A stretch of 64,000 bases of DNA from the NCBI GenBank assembly GCA_026415435.1, contig JAOAHC010000040.1, forward strand, positions 325,456-389,455, given 5' to 3'. Below the pieces are notes generated by a model. It did not search any database. It had not been told where the DNA came from and worked only from the letters and a program-made list of their open reading frames with translations. Position 1 is the first letter of the stretch, and each line of letters starts with the position of its first letter. Made by a program: the position numbers and the translations under genes. This DNA comes from Clostridia bacterium. Its GTDB lineage: Bacteria > Bacillota > Clostridia > TANB77 > CAG-465. Shown here piece by piece: positions 25,782-34,255 of this stretch.

Positions 25782-26345
25782 TTATTTATCTTTTTTTACC
25801 GAATATCCAAATTTCCCAAGTTTATCACCAAGTTCATAATATTCTCCATGTGAATAAGCAATTAGATTGCATGCTTGCATATCAAATCTTCCATTTTCAT
25901 CAATATATTTTTCATCAACATTTACAGCAATTATTTCTGCTAAAAACATATCATGACTACCTAGTTCGATTACTTCTTTTACTCTACACTCAATATTTAC
26001 AGGACTTTCTGAAATCATAGGAGCCTTTATTAGTGTTGATTCTTGTTTAGTTAAATTCATAGATTTAAATTTATCTTCATTTTTACCAGATTTTACTCCA
26101 CAATAATCTAGTGCAAATGCTAGGTTTTTACTTGCTAAATTTATGCAAAACTCTCCACTGTTTTTTATGATATCATAAGAATGTCTTTCTTTTCTTATTG
26201 ATACATATGTCATTGCTGGATCAGAACTCACAATTCCAGTCCATGCAATAGTTATAATATTACTACTAGTCATATCACCACATGAAACTAAAACTGCCGG
26301 CACAGGATACAGAAATGTACCTGGTTTAAATGATACTTTACCCAT
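25782..26345 (-). CDS. Flavin reductase-like FMN-binding split-barrel protein
   Basis: The 187-residue protein belongs to the flavin reductase/flavoredoxin family. The N-terminal half shows FLYPVPAVLVSCGDMTSSNI (about 11-30), TIAWTGIVSSDPAMTYVSIR (about 32-51) and SYDIIKNSGEFCINLASKNL, the FMN-binding pattern. The C-terminal half has NIECRVKEVIELGSHDMFLA and a conserved ACNLIAYSHGEYYELG. Family members reduce flavins or pass electrons in anaerobic redox chains. It is placed between femX and a flavodoxin. Confidence 0.9.
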   Translation of the reverse strand: MGKVSFKPGTFLYPVPAVLVSCGDMTSSNIITIAWTGIVSSDPAMTYVSIRKERHSYDIIKNSGEFCINLASKNLAFALDYCGVKSGKNEDKFKSMNLTKQESTLIKAPMISESPVNIECRVKEVIELGSHDMFLAEIIAVNVDEKYIDENGRFDMQACNLIAYSHGEYYELGDKLGKFGYSVKKDK

Positions 26346-26361
26346 ATAAAAATCCTCCTAT

Positions 26362-27420
26362 TTAGTTAGCTTTCATTTTTCTTATTTTCCTCTTTATCTT
26401 TTTTATAAATGGTAAAAGTTTAGCATAAGCAAAATATACTGCTTTATTATATACTTTATCAATTTCCCCTATATATTCTGTAATACCTTCTTGTTTACAA
26501 AAACCTATTTTAAACTTATATAGTCCATCATCTTTATCTAATACTAAAACTCCACCGAAATCATAATTTGTACATTTGGTTTCAATTCCCCACTTTATCA
26601 TTTCCCACTGCATTAAATAATTAGGCATTAAGTTTCTTTTTTCATTACTACTAGCACCATAAACATAGAATAATTTACCTCCATAATTTAGTGCAATAGC
26701 CGCTGAAAGTTTATCATTTTCATGTTCGGCAATGTATATTCTTAAAGTTTTTTCATCGAATGCATTCAGTAGGTTTTCAAAATATGAATATGCTCTACAT
26801 CCTATTTTATCACGAACTGTTGTAATCTTATATATCTCATAGAATATTTTTAAATATTCCTCGTTATGGCTATAGCTTACTTTAATTTCTTTTTTTTGAG
26901 CAACTTTGATATTATATCTAGTTTTTTCTCCAAAGCCTTTTAAAAGTTCATCTTCACTTTTATCTTTTATATTTAAAACCGCATTATGTAGTGGCTGTAT
27001 TAAATCATCTTTATCTACATTTTTCCCTAATACTTTATATCCATTATTTTTATAAATAGATTCAATTTCTTCACTGACTACAACTTCTGGGTCAAACTTA
27101 AATAAAAATGCATTGTATTTTTTAGCAATGATATCAGCCTCTTTAACAAGTTTATTTACAAGTTCAATATTAGCTAAATCGCACACAGGACCTCTTGTAG
27201 CATACATCAAATATGATTTTATAAAAGGAACTTTTTCAAGTAAAATTGTCATTGCTGCAATTATTTTTCCTTTTTCCTCAATATATACTGCTTCTTGTTT
27301 CCATCCACTTTTAACAATTCCCCAATTCAAATCTTGCATTATACTTGCACCAGGGTAATTTCTCACAAATTCATTATATCTTTTCACTTGTATTTCATTA
27401 TTTTTATCTAAAACTGGCAT
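26362..27420 (-). CDS. FemAB/FemX-type peptidoglycan bridge aminoacyltransferase
   Basis: Fem proteins add amino acids from aminoacyl-tRNA to the side chain of lipid II. The 352-residue length fits a FemX/FemAB protein without the coiled-coil arm. Two GNAT-like lobes are suggested: the N-terminal YPGASIMQDLNWGIVKSGWK (about 18-37) and IAAMTILLEKVPFIKSYLMY, and the signature GFGEKTRYNIKVAQKKEIKV (about 161-180) and NYLMQWEMIKWGIETKCTNY. It ends with LYKFKIGFCKQEGITEYIGE. The added amino acid is unknown. It lies 14 bases downstream of cysS, in the same transcript. Confidence 0.9.
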   Translation of the reverse strand: MPVLDKNNEIQVKRYNEFVRNYPGASIMQDLNWGIVKSGWKQEAVYIEEKGKIIAAMTILLEKVPFIKSYLMYATRGPVCDLANIELVNKLVKEADIIAKKYNAFLFKFDPEVVVSEEIESIYKNNGYKVLGKNVDKDDLIQPLHNAVLNIKDKSEDELLKGFGEKTRYNIKVAQKKEIKVSYSHNEEYLKIFYEIYKITTVRDKIGCRAYSYFENLLNAFDEKTLRIYIAEHENDKLSAAIALNYGGKLFYVYGASSNEKRNLMPNYLMQWEMIKWGIETKCTNYDFGGVLVLDKDDGLYKFKIGFCKQEGITEYIGEIDKVYNKAVYFAYAKLLPFIKKIKRKIRKMKAN

Positions 27421-27434
27421 TAAATCACCTTATC

Positions 27435-28847
27435 CTATATTACTTCTATTTTTTGTCCATCTTTACTATCTATAACTTTATATCCTAGTTCCATCAGTTT
27501 ATCTCTTAGCTCATCTGACAAAGCAAATTCTTTATTTTGTCTTGCTAATTTTCTTCTCTCTATTATATCTCTTACTTCGTTAGGAATATCTGTAACTTCA
27601 TCTAAAACACTTGATGGTCTAACTTTTCTGTTTAATTTTAAAGAAAATATTTCATCAAATTCTAAAAGTAATTTTGCATAGTCTACTGATTTTTCTTGTT
27701 CTTTTGCAACTTCCCAAGCTATAGCAAGTGCCATAGGAACATTTATATCATCACTTAATGCATCATAGAACTTAGTTCTTAATTCATTTAGTCTTTGAGC
27801 AGATATATTATTTACTACCTGTGAGTTTTCATGCTGAAAATATGCTTCTCTAAGTCTATTTAAAGAAGTTTGAGCAGCAAATACCGATTCCCAAGTAAAG
27901 TTTAACTTATTTCTATAATGTGATGTATAGGTAAAATATCTATACGCAAGTGGTTCTATCCCTTTTTCTTCTAAATTTTTAAGAGTATATACATTTCCCA
28001 AACTCTTAGACATTTTTCCACTATCTATAAGTAAAAATTCACAGTGCATCCAAAAATGAGCTGGATTTTTACCAGTAGCACCTCTTGATTGAGCTATCTC
28101 ATTTTCATGATGAATAGGTATATGATCTACACCGCCTGTATGTATATCAAATTCTTCTCCTAAATATTTTCTAGACATAGCGCTACATTCAATGTGCCAA
28201 CCAGGATAACATACTCCCCATCTACTGTCCCATTTCATAATATGTTCTTTTGGTGCTTTAATCCATAAAGCAAAATCAAGATAATTTTTCTTTTCAGGAT
28301 CTACATCTACTCTTGCACCAGCTTTTTGTTCTGATAAATTTGCCTTAGATAATTCACCATAGGTCGTAAGCTTTTTAGTATCAAAATATACACCTTTTGA
28401 CGTCACATATCCATAGTCATTATCCACAATTTCCCCAACATATTCTTCCATTTCTTTAATATGATCTGTTGCTTTAGTTATATATTCTGGAAGTTCAACG
28501 TTTAAGCTTGAAATATCATTTAAGAAAGCCTCTGTATACATGTTAGCTATATCATATACAGACATATTTTTCTCTCTTGCTGATTTTAACATTTTATCTT
28601 CACCTTCATCAGCATCAGAAGTCAAATGGCCTACGTCTGTGATATTCATAACATGCTTTAATTTATATCCATTATGTTTTAAAACTTTTCTCAAATTATC
28701 CATAAATATATATGCTCTCATATTACCTATATGAGGGTAACTATATACAGTAGGGCCACATGTATATATTCTTACTTCATTACTTTTTGTATCTATTGGT
28801 TTAAATTCTTCTTTTTGTTTTGTAAGTGTATTATATAATTTCAACAT
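27435..28847 (-). CDS. cysS: Cysteinyl-tRNA synthetase
   Basis: CysRS charges tRNA-Cys. The 470 residues are the normal length for this class Ia enzyme. The HIGH-type motif PHIGNMRAYIFMDNLRKVLK lies at about residues 39-58, next to the zinc-binding Cys in YTCGPTVY. The zinc ligands further on are in GWHIECSAMSRKYLGEEFDI (about 206-225), and KMSKSLGN is at about 273-280. A C-terminal anticodon-binding domain follows. It heads a run cysS-femX-flavin reductase-flavodoxin. No T-box leader is visible upstream. Confidence 0.97.
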   Translation of the reverse strand: MLKLYNTLTKQKEEFKPIDTKSNEVRIYTCGPTVYSYPHIGNMRAYIFMDNLRKVLKHNGYKLKHVMNITDVGHLTSDADEGEDKMLKSAREKNMSVYDIANMYTEAFLNDISSLNVELPEYITKATDHIKEMEEYVGEIVDNDYGYVTSKGVYFDTKKLTTYGELSKANLSEQKAGARVDVDPEKKNYLDFALWIKAPKEHIMKWDSRWGVCYPGWHIECSAMSRKYLGEEFDIHTGGVDHIPIHHENEIAQSRGATGKNPAHFWMHCEFLLIDSGKMSKSLGNVYTLKNLEEKGIEPLAYRYFTYTSHYRNKLNFTWESVFAAQTSLNRLREAYFQHENSQVVNNISAQRLNELRTKFYDALSDDINVPMALAIAWEVAKEQEKSVDYAKLLLEFDEIFSLKLNRKVRPSSVLDEVTDIPNEVRDIIERRKLARQNKEFALSDELRDKLMELGYKVIDSKDGQKIEVI

Positions 28848-29000
28848 AAATTCCCCCTAATTAATCTAAATGCTCACAATAAATAATACACATATTATAT
28901 ATTATTTATACGTATATTTCAAGAATATATATTATTGTTTGTTGAATATAAAGAAATAAATTGTTTTAAGCTTTTTATAAATTTCTATAAATTAAAATAT

Positions 29001-29032
29001 AAAACGCTGATTTATTAATTAATCAACGTTTT
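29001..29032. terminator. Terminator behind the GNAT pseudogene
   Basis: AAAACG-C-TGATT (29001-29012) pairs with AATCA-A-CGTTTT (29021-29032). It closes the mgtA-GNAT transcript before the cysS leader. Confidence 0.75.
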
Positions 29033-29043
29033 ATATAACTTCA

Positions 29044-29525
29044 CTATATCTTTCTTATCCAATAATTACATATTCCATTATCTATTTTCTCTATATTAAA
29101 GCCTACACTTTCAGCTGTTTTTCTTGAAGCAATATTATTTTCTCTTATAGTAATAAATATATCTTTAACACCATAACTATTTTGTAGATTTTTAACAGAT
29201 ATATCTAACGCTTTTTTCCCTATACCTTTACCAATGTAATTTTTATCTATTGCAATACTTATATGTCCACCTGTTTTCTTTAAACTCTCATTTAACTCAT
29301 ATCTAAGTTTTATTATACCAACAGGTTTTTCATAATTATATACTATATATTATTTATCCATAACATATAGTCTTCTTTAGATAATCCATGTGCATGATTT
29401 ATAAAACCGTTATAATCATGATCCATTTTATGCAGCATATTGTAAATATCCGAATCAAATTCATTTTTTAGTTTTTCTAAATATATATCTATCATGTTTT
29501 CTTCTGATGAATTTGCCTTTTTCAT
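29044..29525 (-). pseudogene. GNAT-family N-acetyltransferase, frameshifted
   Basis: Two frames join to make a typical GNAT acetyltransferase of about 160 residues. The first frame runs from the ATG at 29525 (MKKANSSEENMIDIYLEKLK to SKEDYMLWINN) and stops at a TAG (29345-29343). The second carries on from about 29342 as IVYNYEKPVGIIKLRY, then SIAIDKNYIGKGIGKKALDI, the acetyl-CoA-binding motif A of GNATs (xxGxGxG/A), and RENNIASRKTAESVGF, motif B, stopping at 29044. The break lies in an AT-dinucleotide run, so a two-base slip is a simple explanation. It lies 24 bases behind mgtA. A sequencing error is possible but the run is short. Confidence 0.8.
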
Positions 29526-29549
29526 TTTAATTCCCTTCAGTATTTTTCT

Positions 29550-32189
29550 CTACAACCAATTACCATATTTCTTTATATATAATTTTTTAACTATTTGTAC
29601 TGCTAAGAAGTATGTAAATAATATAGCAATTAAGTATAAATAGTAATTGTTCGGTACTACTGCAAAATTAAATTCTCTTACTTCTCTAAATATATATTGG
29701 GCGCCAATTGCGAATACAACACTTAGACTTGTGGTAATAAGTAGTCCTTTATTTGCTATTGATTCAATAAATGGTATTTTAGAAGTACGTATAAAGTGAA
29801 CTATAAGTGTCTGAGAGATAAGCCCTTCAATAAACCATCCTGTTTGGAAATATATTTGTTTATCTACACTATTAAATCCTAAAACAAACCAAAGTACTAA
29901 AAATGTTGCAACATCAAATACCGAACTTGTTATGCCAAGTGTATTCATAAAATGTTTTAAATCTTTTGTATCCCATTTTTTGGGTTTTTCTAAAAATTCC
30001 TCATCTACAGTATCAAATGGTATTGCTATTTGAGATAAATCATATATTAAACTTTGAATTATAATTTGTATTGGTATCATCGGTAAAAACGGAAGAAAAA
30101 TACTACCCACAAGTACACTAAACACATTTCCGAAATTAGCACTTAGTGTCATTTTTAAGTACTTCATTATATTTCCATATATTCTTCTACCTTCTATTAC
30201 ACCATCTTTTAGAACCATTAAGCTTTTTTCAAGTAGTATAATATCAGATGATTCTTTTGCAATATCAGTAGCTGTATCAACGGATATACCTATATCTGCT
30301 GCCCTAAGTGATGGAGCGTCATTTACACCATCTCCCATGTAACCCACAACATGGCCATTTTGACGTAATAGATGTACTACTCTTTCTTTTTGTAGAGGTG
30401 CAAGTCTTGAAAATATATTAGTATTTTCAATTTCAATTTTTAGTTCATCATCTGTAAGTTTATCTATATCAGCACCTGTTAAAACATTGTTATATGATAT
30501 ACCTACTTGTGAGCATATATTTTTCGTAACGGCTGCACTATCCCCTGTTAATACTTTAACAGTTATACCTGCTTTAGCTAACTCTTCTAAAGACTCTTTT
30601 ACATCTGGTTTTGGTGGATCTAAAAATGCTATATAACCTATAAATGTCATTTCTTGCTCGTCTTCAGAATTGAATATATTTTCGCCTGGATATTCTAGTT
30701 TTTCACATATTGCTATAACATGCATACCTTGACTATGTAGTTTATCTGCATTTTCATTTATTTTTGATATCATTTCAGCAGTTAAACTTACCACATTATC
30801 ATTTTGTCTAACTGATGTACAAATCTTAAGTATTTCTTCAAGAGCTCCCTTAGTTATTAACCTATGTTTACCTGTAGGTGTTTCAACAACTATGCTCATT
30901 TTTTTTCTGTTATAATCAAATGGAATCTCATCTATTTTTTTATATCCGCTTGTCTCTTCTTTTACTTTATGTTCTACACCATACTCAATTATAGCTCTAT
31001 CAATAAGATTTTTTATGCCTGTTGAATAATAACTATTTAAAAAAGCATAATCTAATACTTTTAAATCTTCTTCACCATCTACATTCATATACTTTTGTAA
31101 AACTACTTTATCTATTGTAAGTGTACCTGTTTTATCTGTACATAAAACATCAATTGCACCTAAATTTTGTATTGAATTTATATTCTTTACTACCGTTTTC
31201 TTACTTGCAAGTGTCTTAGAACCCTTTGATAGATTAACATTTATTATCATTGACAACATTCCCGGAGTTATTCCAACTGCAACTGAAATTGCAAATAGTA
31301 GAGATTGAAGCCAGTCTTGTTTTACCATACCGTTTATAATAAAAACAAAAATAACTATTACTGCCATGTATCTTATAATAAGTTTAGTTATTTTAGATAT
31401 TCCAACTTCAAAATTAGTTACTTCTTTTTCTTCGCCTATTTGGCTTGCTATATTTCCTAAATAAGTGCTTTTTCCTGTTTTAATAACTACACAAGATGCA
31501 GATCCACTGACAACGTTTGAACCCATGTAACAGATATTGTCTAAATATATAACTCCTAGGTCATCTCTTGTATTTGTAGAATATTTTTCAACAGGTACAG
31601 ACTCACCAGTAAATATTGATTGTGAAATAAATAAATCCTTACATTCTAATACTCTTAGATCCGCAGGTATTATTGAACCTGCACCAAGTTCAATAATATC
31701 ACCTTCAACAAGTTCTTCTATATTTATTTCAGTTATACTTTCATTATCTTTTCTTTTTATATCTGTAGTAGACTTTATCATGTTTTTTAATTTCGTATCA
31801 ATAACATGAGCAGAATACTCCTGCATAAAACGAATAAAAGCACTAATAACAGCTAATATATATATAATTATAGCACCTAAAGTATCATCTAGAAATAGAG
31901 AAACTGTACCTAATAGTATTAAAACTATAATGAATTGATCCATAAAGGATTTAATTAGGAAATAATACCATGGTTTCTTTTTATTTTCTACAACAATATT
32001 TCTACCATTTTTATTAATTCTAATATATGCCTCATTATTTGAAATTCCTTCAGTTGATGTATTTAAAACATTTAGTATGTCTTCTTTTGAATATTTTGCA
32101 TATTCATAATATTTATTATTAAACTCTTCATTCTTATGATCAGCTTTATCAAGTCTATTATTCTTTATATTAAATATTTTTACTCCCAT
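29550..32189 (-). CDS. mgtA: Magnesium-translocating P-type ATPase (MgtA/MgtB type)
   Basis: This is an 879-residue P-type (class IIIB) ATPase that imports Mg2+ using ATP. The phosphorylation motif LCTDKTGTLT lies at about residues 347-356, preceded by the actuator motif FTGESVPVEKYS and followed by TGDSAAVTKNI. The hinge motif GYMGDGVNDAPSL (about 614-626) is present. About ten membrane helices are visible, including the MgtA-like C-terminal set (LFTYFLAVQIVKKLYIKKYG at the end). The N-terminal start is an ATG with a weak site. No M-box or other Mg2+ riboswitch is visible in the 182 bases upstream. corA at 45.8-46.7 kb is a second Mg2+ transporter. Confidence 0.94.
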   Translation of the reverse strand: MGVKIFNIKNNRLDKADHKNEEFNNKYYEYAKYSKEDILNVLNTSTEGISNNEAYIRINKNGRNIVVENKKKPWYYFLIKSFMDQFIIVLILLGTVSLFLDDTLGAIIIYILAVISAFIRFMQEYSAHVIDTKLKNMIKSTTDIKRKDNESITEINIEELVEGDIIELGAGSIIPADLRVLECKDLFISQSIFTGESVPVEKYSTNTRDDLGVIYLDNICYMGSNVVSGSASCVVIKTGKSTYLGNIASQIGEEKEVTNFEVGISKITKLIIRYMAVIVIFVFIINGMVKQDWLQSLLFAISVAVGITPGMLSMIINVNLSKGSKTLASKKTVVKNINSIQNLGAIDVLCTDKTGTLTIDKVVLQKYMNVDGEEDLKVLDYAFLNSYYSTGIKNLIDRAIIEYGVEHKVKEETSGYKKIDEIPFDYNRKKMSIVVETPTGKHRLITKGALEEILKICTSVRQNDNVVSLTAEMISKINENADKLHSQGMHVIAICEKLEYPGENIFNSEDEQEMTFIGYIAFLDPPKPDVKESLEELAKAGITVKVLTGDSAAVTKNICSQVGISYNNVLTGADIDKLTDDELKIEIENTNIFSRLAPLQKERVVHLLRQNGHVVGYMGDGVNDAPSLRAADIGISVDTATDIAKESSDIILLEKSLMVLKDGVIEGRRIYGNIMKYLKMTLSANFGNVFSVLVGSIFLPFLPMIPIQIIIQSLIYDLSQIAIPFDTVDEEFLEKPKKWDTKDLKHFMNTLGITSSVFDVATFLVLWFVLGFNSVDKQIYFQTGWFIEGLISQTLIVHFIRTSKIPFIESIANKGLLITTSLSVVFAIGAQYIFREVREFNFAVVPNNYYLYLIAILFTYFLAVQIVKKLYIKKYGNWL

Positions 32190-32291
32190 ATATTCCCCTC
32201 TTAACTACACAATAAGCTTATATTTATTAATATATATTAGCACTACGAATTTAAATTATCAAGGGGATTTTTGTAATTTTACAATTTAGAG

Positions 32292-32337
32292 TAAAAAAAA
32301 GGAAGTATTAAAAACAAATTATTGTTATTTAATACTT
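32292..32337 (-). terminator. Terminator of paralogue unit 1
   Basis: AAGTATTAAA (32303-32312) pairs with TTTAATACTT (32328-32337), with an inner AACA/TGTT pair; eight T follow on the minus strand. The loop and right arm are nearly the same as in units 2 and 3. Confidence 0.82.
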
Positions 32338-32371
32338 TTTTATAATATATTTAAAGGAGGATTTTTATATT

Positions 32372-32803
32372 TTAAAGTGATATTTCTAATAGATGAAAAG
32401 GAACAATACGTGCCTTTTTCCCGGTAGAACTGTAAGGAACATATTTTTCTCTAATATATTCTCTTAATACAGGCATATACTTTTTTTCTACTTTTTTATA
32501 TATTTCCCTACTAAGATTTTCCTTAATGCAAAAAGCTCTTATAGTCATGCCTCCAAGCTCTACTAGTCTGATTGCCTCTTTTGCGTAATATATTTCAGGA
32601 AACCCTTTATTATTTTCAGAATCTAATAAAATATTTTTAGAAAGCTCATTTGGTAATGAGAATATATAATCTTCCCACTCTTTTTTTGTGGTAAAAGATT
32701 TTAATTCTTTTACTTGTTCTATTGTAAATCCTTCTATTTCTATATGTCTCTTAACGGTCATATATATCAAACTATCTTTCCCATAATCGACTGGTGAATA
32801 CAT
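32372..32803 (-). CDS. Tandem paralogue 1 of an unrecognised small protein family
   Basis: The start is the ATG at 32803, placed seven bases after AGGGAG and aligned with the starts of the other two copies (ATG-TAT-TCA-CCA here, ATG-CAT-TCA-CCA in copy 3). The 143-residue product is soluble and basic. It shares with copy 2 the segment WEDYIFSLPNELSKNILLD (about 43-61). With both other copies it shares a C-terminal module: LVELGGMTIRAFCIKENLS (about 80-98) followed by KKYMPVLREYI (about 107-117). The module GMT-x4-C-x-KE-x(1,2)-S-x-E looks like a short HTH of the recombinase or terminase-small-subunit type, which is my inference. It stands between mgtA and copy 2 and has its own promoter and terminator. 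I do not recognise the family. Confidence 0.82.
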   Translation of the reverse strand: MYSPVDYGKDSLIYMTVKRHIEIEGFTIEQVKELKSFTTKKEWEDYIFSLPNELSKNILLDSENNKGFPEIYYAKEAIRLVELGGMTIRAFCIKENLSREIYKKVEKKYMPVLREYIREKYVPYSSTGKKARIVPFHLLEISL

Positions 32804-32872
32804 TAGTTTTTCTCCCTTCATATCGCCTAAAAATCTTAAAGCAATAGTAATATAATTAAAATGATCACTTTA

Positions 32873-32901
32873 ATTATACATTTTTTGTAGAATTTTGTCA
32901 A
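32873..32901 (-). promoter_or_regulatory. Promoter of paralogue unit 1
   Basis: TTGACA (32896-32901) and TATAAT (32873-32878) are 17 bases apart. The -10 is followed by a near-palindrome centred on TGATCA. A TTTACATAATTT element (32912-32923) lies 10 bases upstream of the -35. Confidence 0.83.
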
Positions 32902-33003
32902 TATGTTAGTGAAATTATGTAAATCTACACTCGTTAAATAATTATATTACAGTAGCTTAATAAAAATTTAGAAGTATTGATTTATATACAATAAACACTC
33001 CAT

Positions 33004-33053
33004 AAAAAGCAAGTATTAATTAACAAATTACTGTTAATTAATACTTGCTTTTT
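33004..33053 (-). terminator. Terminator of paralogue unit 2
   Basis: Two perfect 22-base arms (33004-33025 and 33032-33053) enclose the six-base loop AATTAC. It is the strongest of the three terminators and keeps the same loop as unit 3. Confidence 0.85.
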
Positions 33054-33064
33054 TAATGAGGATA

Positions 33065-33499
33065 TTATATTGTTATAGATAACTTGCTACCAAAAAGTCC
33101 ACCATTTATTTTCTGTCCTTCTGTATCAATAGAAACATAGTTATCCTCAACATGTTTTCTCAGTATGCGCATATACGTCTTTTCCATTTTTTCATAATCA
33201 ACTTTACTTATACATTCTTTATTGCAGAAGTCTTCTACTTTCATATTTTCAAGATTTGCCCTAATTGCCTTCTTTGAAAGAATTATCACAGAAAATGCCT
33301 TACAAGACTGTAGATCCAACAAAATAGTTTTAGCCAACTCTTCTGGTAATGAAAAAATAAAATCTTCCCAATCCTTCTTTGTGGAAAAACCGTCTAATTT
33401 AAGTAATTGTTCTGTTGAGTATCCTTTTAACTTCATATTCTTTTTCACAGTCCTATTTACTTGACTACTTTTTCCATAGTTATTTATCCCCTCGTACAT
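33065..33499 (-). CDS. Tandem paralogue 2 of the unrecognised small protein family
   Basis: This 144-residue protein starts MYEGINNYGKSSQVNRTVKK. It matches copy 1 along the whole length: WEDFIFSLPEELAKTILLD (about 44-62) against WEDYIFSLPNELSKNILLD. The C-terminal module is kept as MKVEDFCNKECISKVDYEKM then KTYMRILRKHVEDNY. The Cys in FCxKE is at residue 92, as in copy 1. The GGMT of copies 1 and 3 reads ENMKV here, so that part is not strictly conserved. The ribosome site AGGGAG and leader AAAAA-ATG resemble copy 1. It has its own promoter and terminator. Confidence 0.82.
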   Translation of the reverse strand: MYEGINNYGKSSQVNRTVKKNMKLKGYSTEQLLKLDGFSTKKDWEDFIFSLPEELAKTILLDLQSCKAFSVIILSKKAIRANLENMKVEDFCNKECISKVDYEKMEKTYMRILRKHVEDNYVSIDTEGQKINGGLFGSKLSITI

Positions 33500-33562
33500 T
33501 CATTTTTTCTCCCTTCGTTTCAAGCTCCAAAATCATGGAACAATATTAGTATAGTTAATTTA

Positions 33563-33591
33563 ATTATACTTTCTGTATAAATTTTTGTCAA
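33563..33591 (-). promoter_or_regulatory. Promoter of paralogue unit 2
   Basis: TTGACA (33586-33591) and TATAAT (33563-33568) are 17 bases apart. The element TTAACATAATTT (33604-33615) lies 12 bases upstream of the -35. Confidence 0.83.
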
Positions 33592-33652
33592 TACTTTTAT
33601 AAAAAATTATGTTAAGTTATTTAAAACTAATAGTTATATAAATAAAACTAAA

Positions 33653-33692
33653 AAAGTATTAACTAACAAATTACTGTTATTTAATACTCTTT
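33653..33692 (-). terminator. Terminator of paralogue unit 3
   Basis: AGTATTAA (33655-33662) and ACA (33666-33668) pair with TGT (33675-33677) and TTAATACT (33681-33688) around the loop AATTAC, the same as in unit 2. Confidence 0.75.
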
Positions 33693-33700
33693 AAATATTA

Positions 33701-34129
33701 TCATAGTGTTATAAGGTTCCTACTGCTAACCCTATGTATGTCATCTTTACAATGTAGAGGATATATACTCTCTATATGCTTTCTCAATGGAGGAACATAG
33801 TGTTCCTTTACAATTGTAAGATTTTGATCATTAATACATTCTTTTTCACAAAATTGTGATTCAGTCATTCCACCTATTTCAACCATTTTTATAAAATCCC
33901 TTGCAATATTAATCTCATTCATATTTAGCCCCGCTACGTATATTCTCTGTAATATTTCCCTTTTACTTTTAAAAGATACTTTTAAAAGTAAATGTTCAAA
34001 ACAAGATTTCGTATAAATTTGTATATCTCCACTGAAATTTTCCAACTCCTCATTGTCCTTCAAAACTGCAAGTATTATCCGCTTAATTACTACTCGATCA
34101 TTTAGATATTTATTATTTGGTGAATGCAT
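33701..34129 (-). CDS. Tandem paralogue 3 of the unrecognised small protein family, diverged N-terminus
   Basis: This 142-residue protein starts MHSPNNKYLNDRVVIKRIIL. Its N-terminal two thirds have diverged from copies 1 and 2, keeping only length and helical character. The C-terminal module is clear: FIKMVEIGGMTESQFCEKEC (about 79-98) then EHYVPPLRKHIESIY, which match copy 1. The family Cys is at residue 94. It is the first of the three after spoIIIAH, with 126 bases between and no terminator, so read-through from the sporulation operon is possible in addition to its own promoter. The family is unrecognised. Confidence 0.8.
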   Translation of the reverse strand: MHSPNNKYLNDRVVIKRIILAVLKDNEELENFSGDIQIYTKSCFEHLLLKVSFKSKREILQRIYVAGLNMNEINIARDFIKMVEIGGMTESQFCEKECINDQNLTIVKEHYVPPLRKHIESIYPLHCKDDIHRVSSRNLITL

Positions 34130-34201
34130 ATGTTTAAAATGCTCCTCCTTTTCTTTTGTGTCTATATTATAAGATCACATATTAAAATTATAATTACTTT
34201 A

Positions 34202-34230
34202 ATTATATGTTTTATATGGCTTTTTGTCAA
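34202..34230 (-). promoter_or_regulatory. Promoter of paralogue unit 3
   Basis: TTGACA (34225-34230) and TATAAT (34202-34207) are 17 bases apart. The element TTTACATAATTT (34243-34254) lies 12 bases upstream and touches the spoIIIAH stop codon. Confidence 0.83.
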
Positions 34231-34255
34231 TACTTTTCACAAAAATTATGTAAAG

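Larger units (their letters stand above)
32292..34254 (-). repeat. Array of three tandem promoter-gene-terminator cassettes
   Basis: Each unit of about 600-650 bases has the same parts in order: TT(T/A)ACATAATTT element, TTGACA-N17-TATAAT promoter, leader with a purine-rich ribosome site, a 142-144-codon paralogue, and a terminator with arm AAGTATTAA and loop AATTAC/T. Copies 1 and 2 are closest. The repeat units include non-coding parts, so whole cassettes were duplicated. Confidence 0.85.

Noticed and set aside
28848-29000. T-box leader upstream of cysS, and likewise upstream of trpS (52772-52980)
   Set aside because: No T-box sequence or specifier/antiterminator pair is visible, and the gaps are short and AT-rich.
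32190-32371. Mg2+ riboswitch (M-box) upstream of mgtA
   Set aside because: The gap is only 182 bases and is largely the terminator of the preceding gene; no conserved M-box helices could be found by eye.
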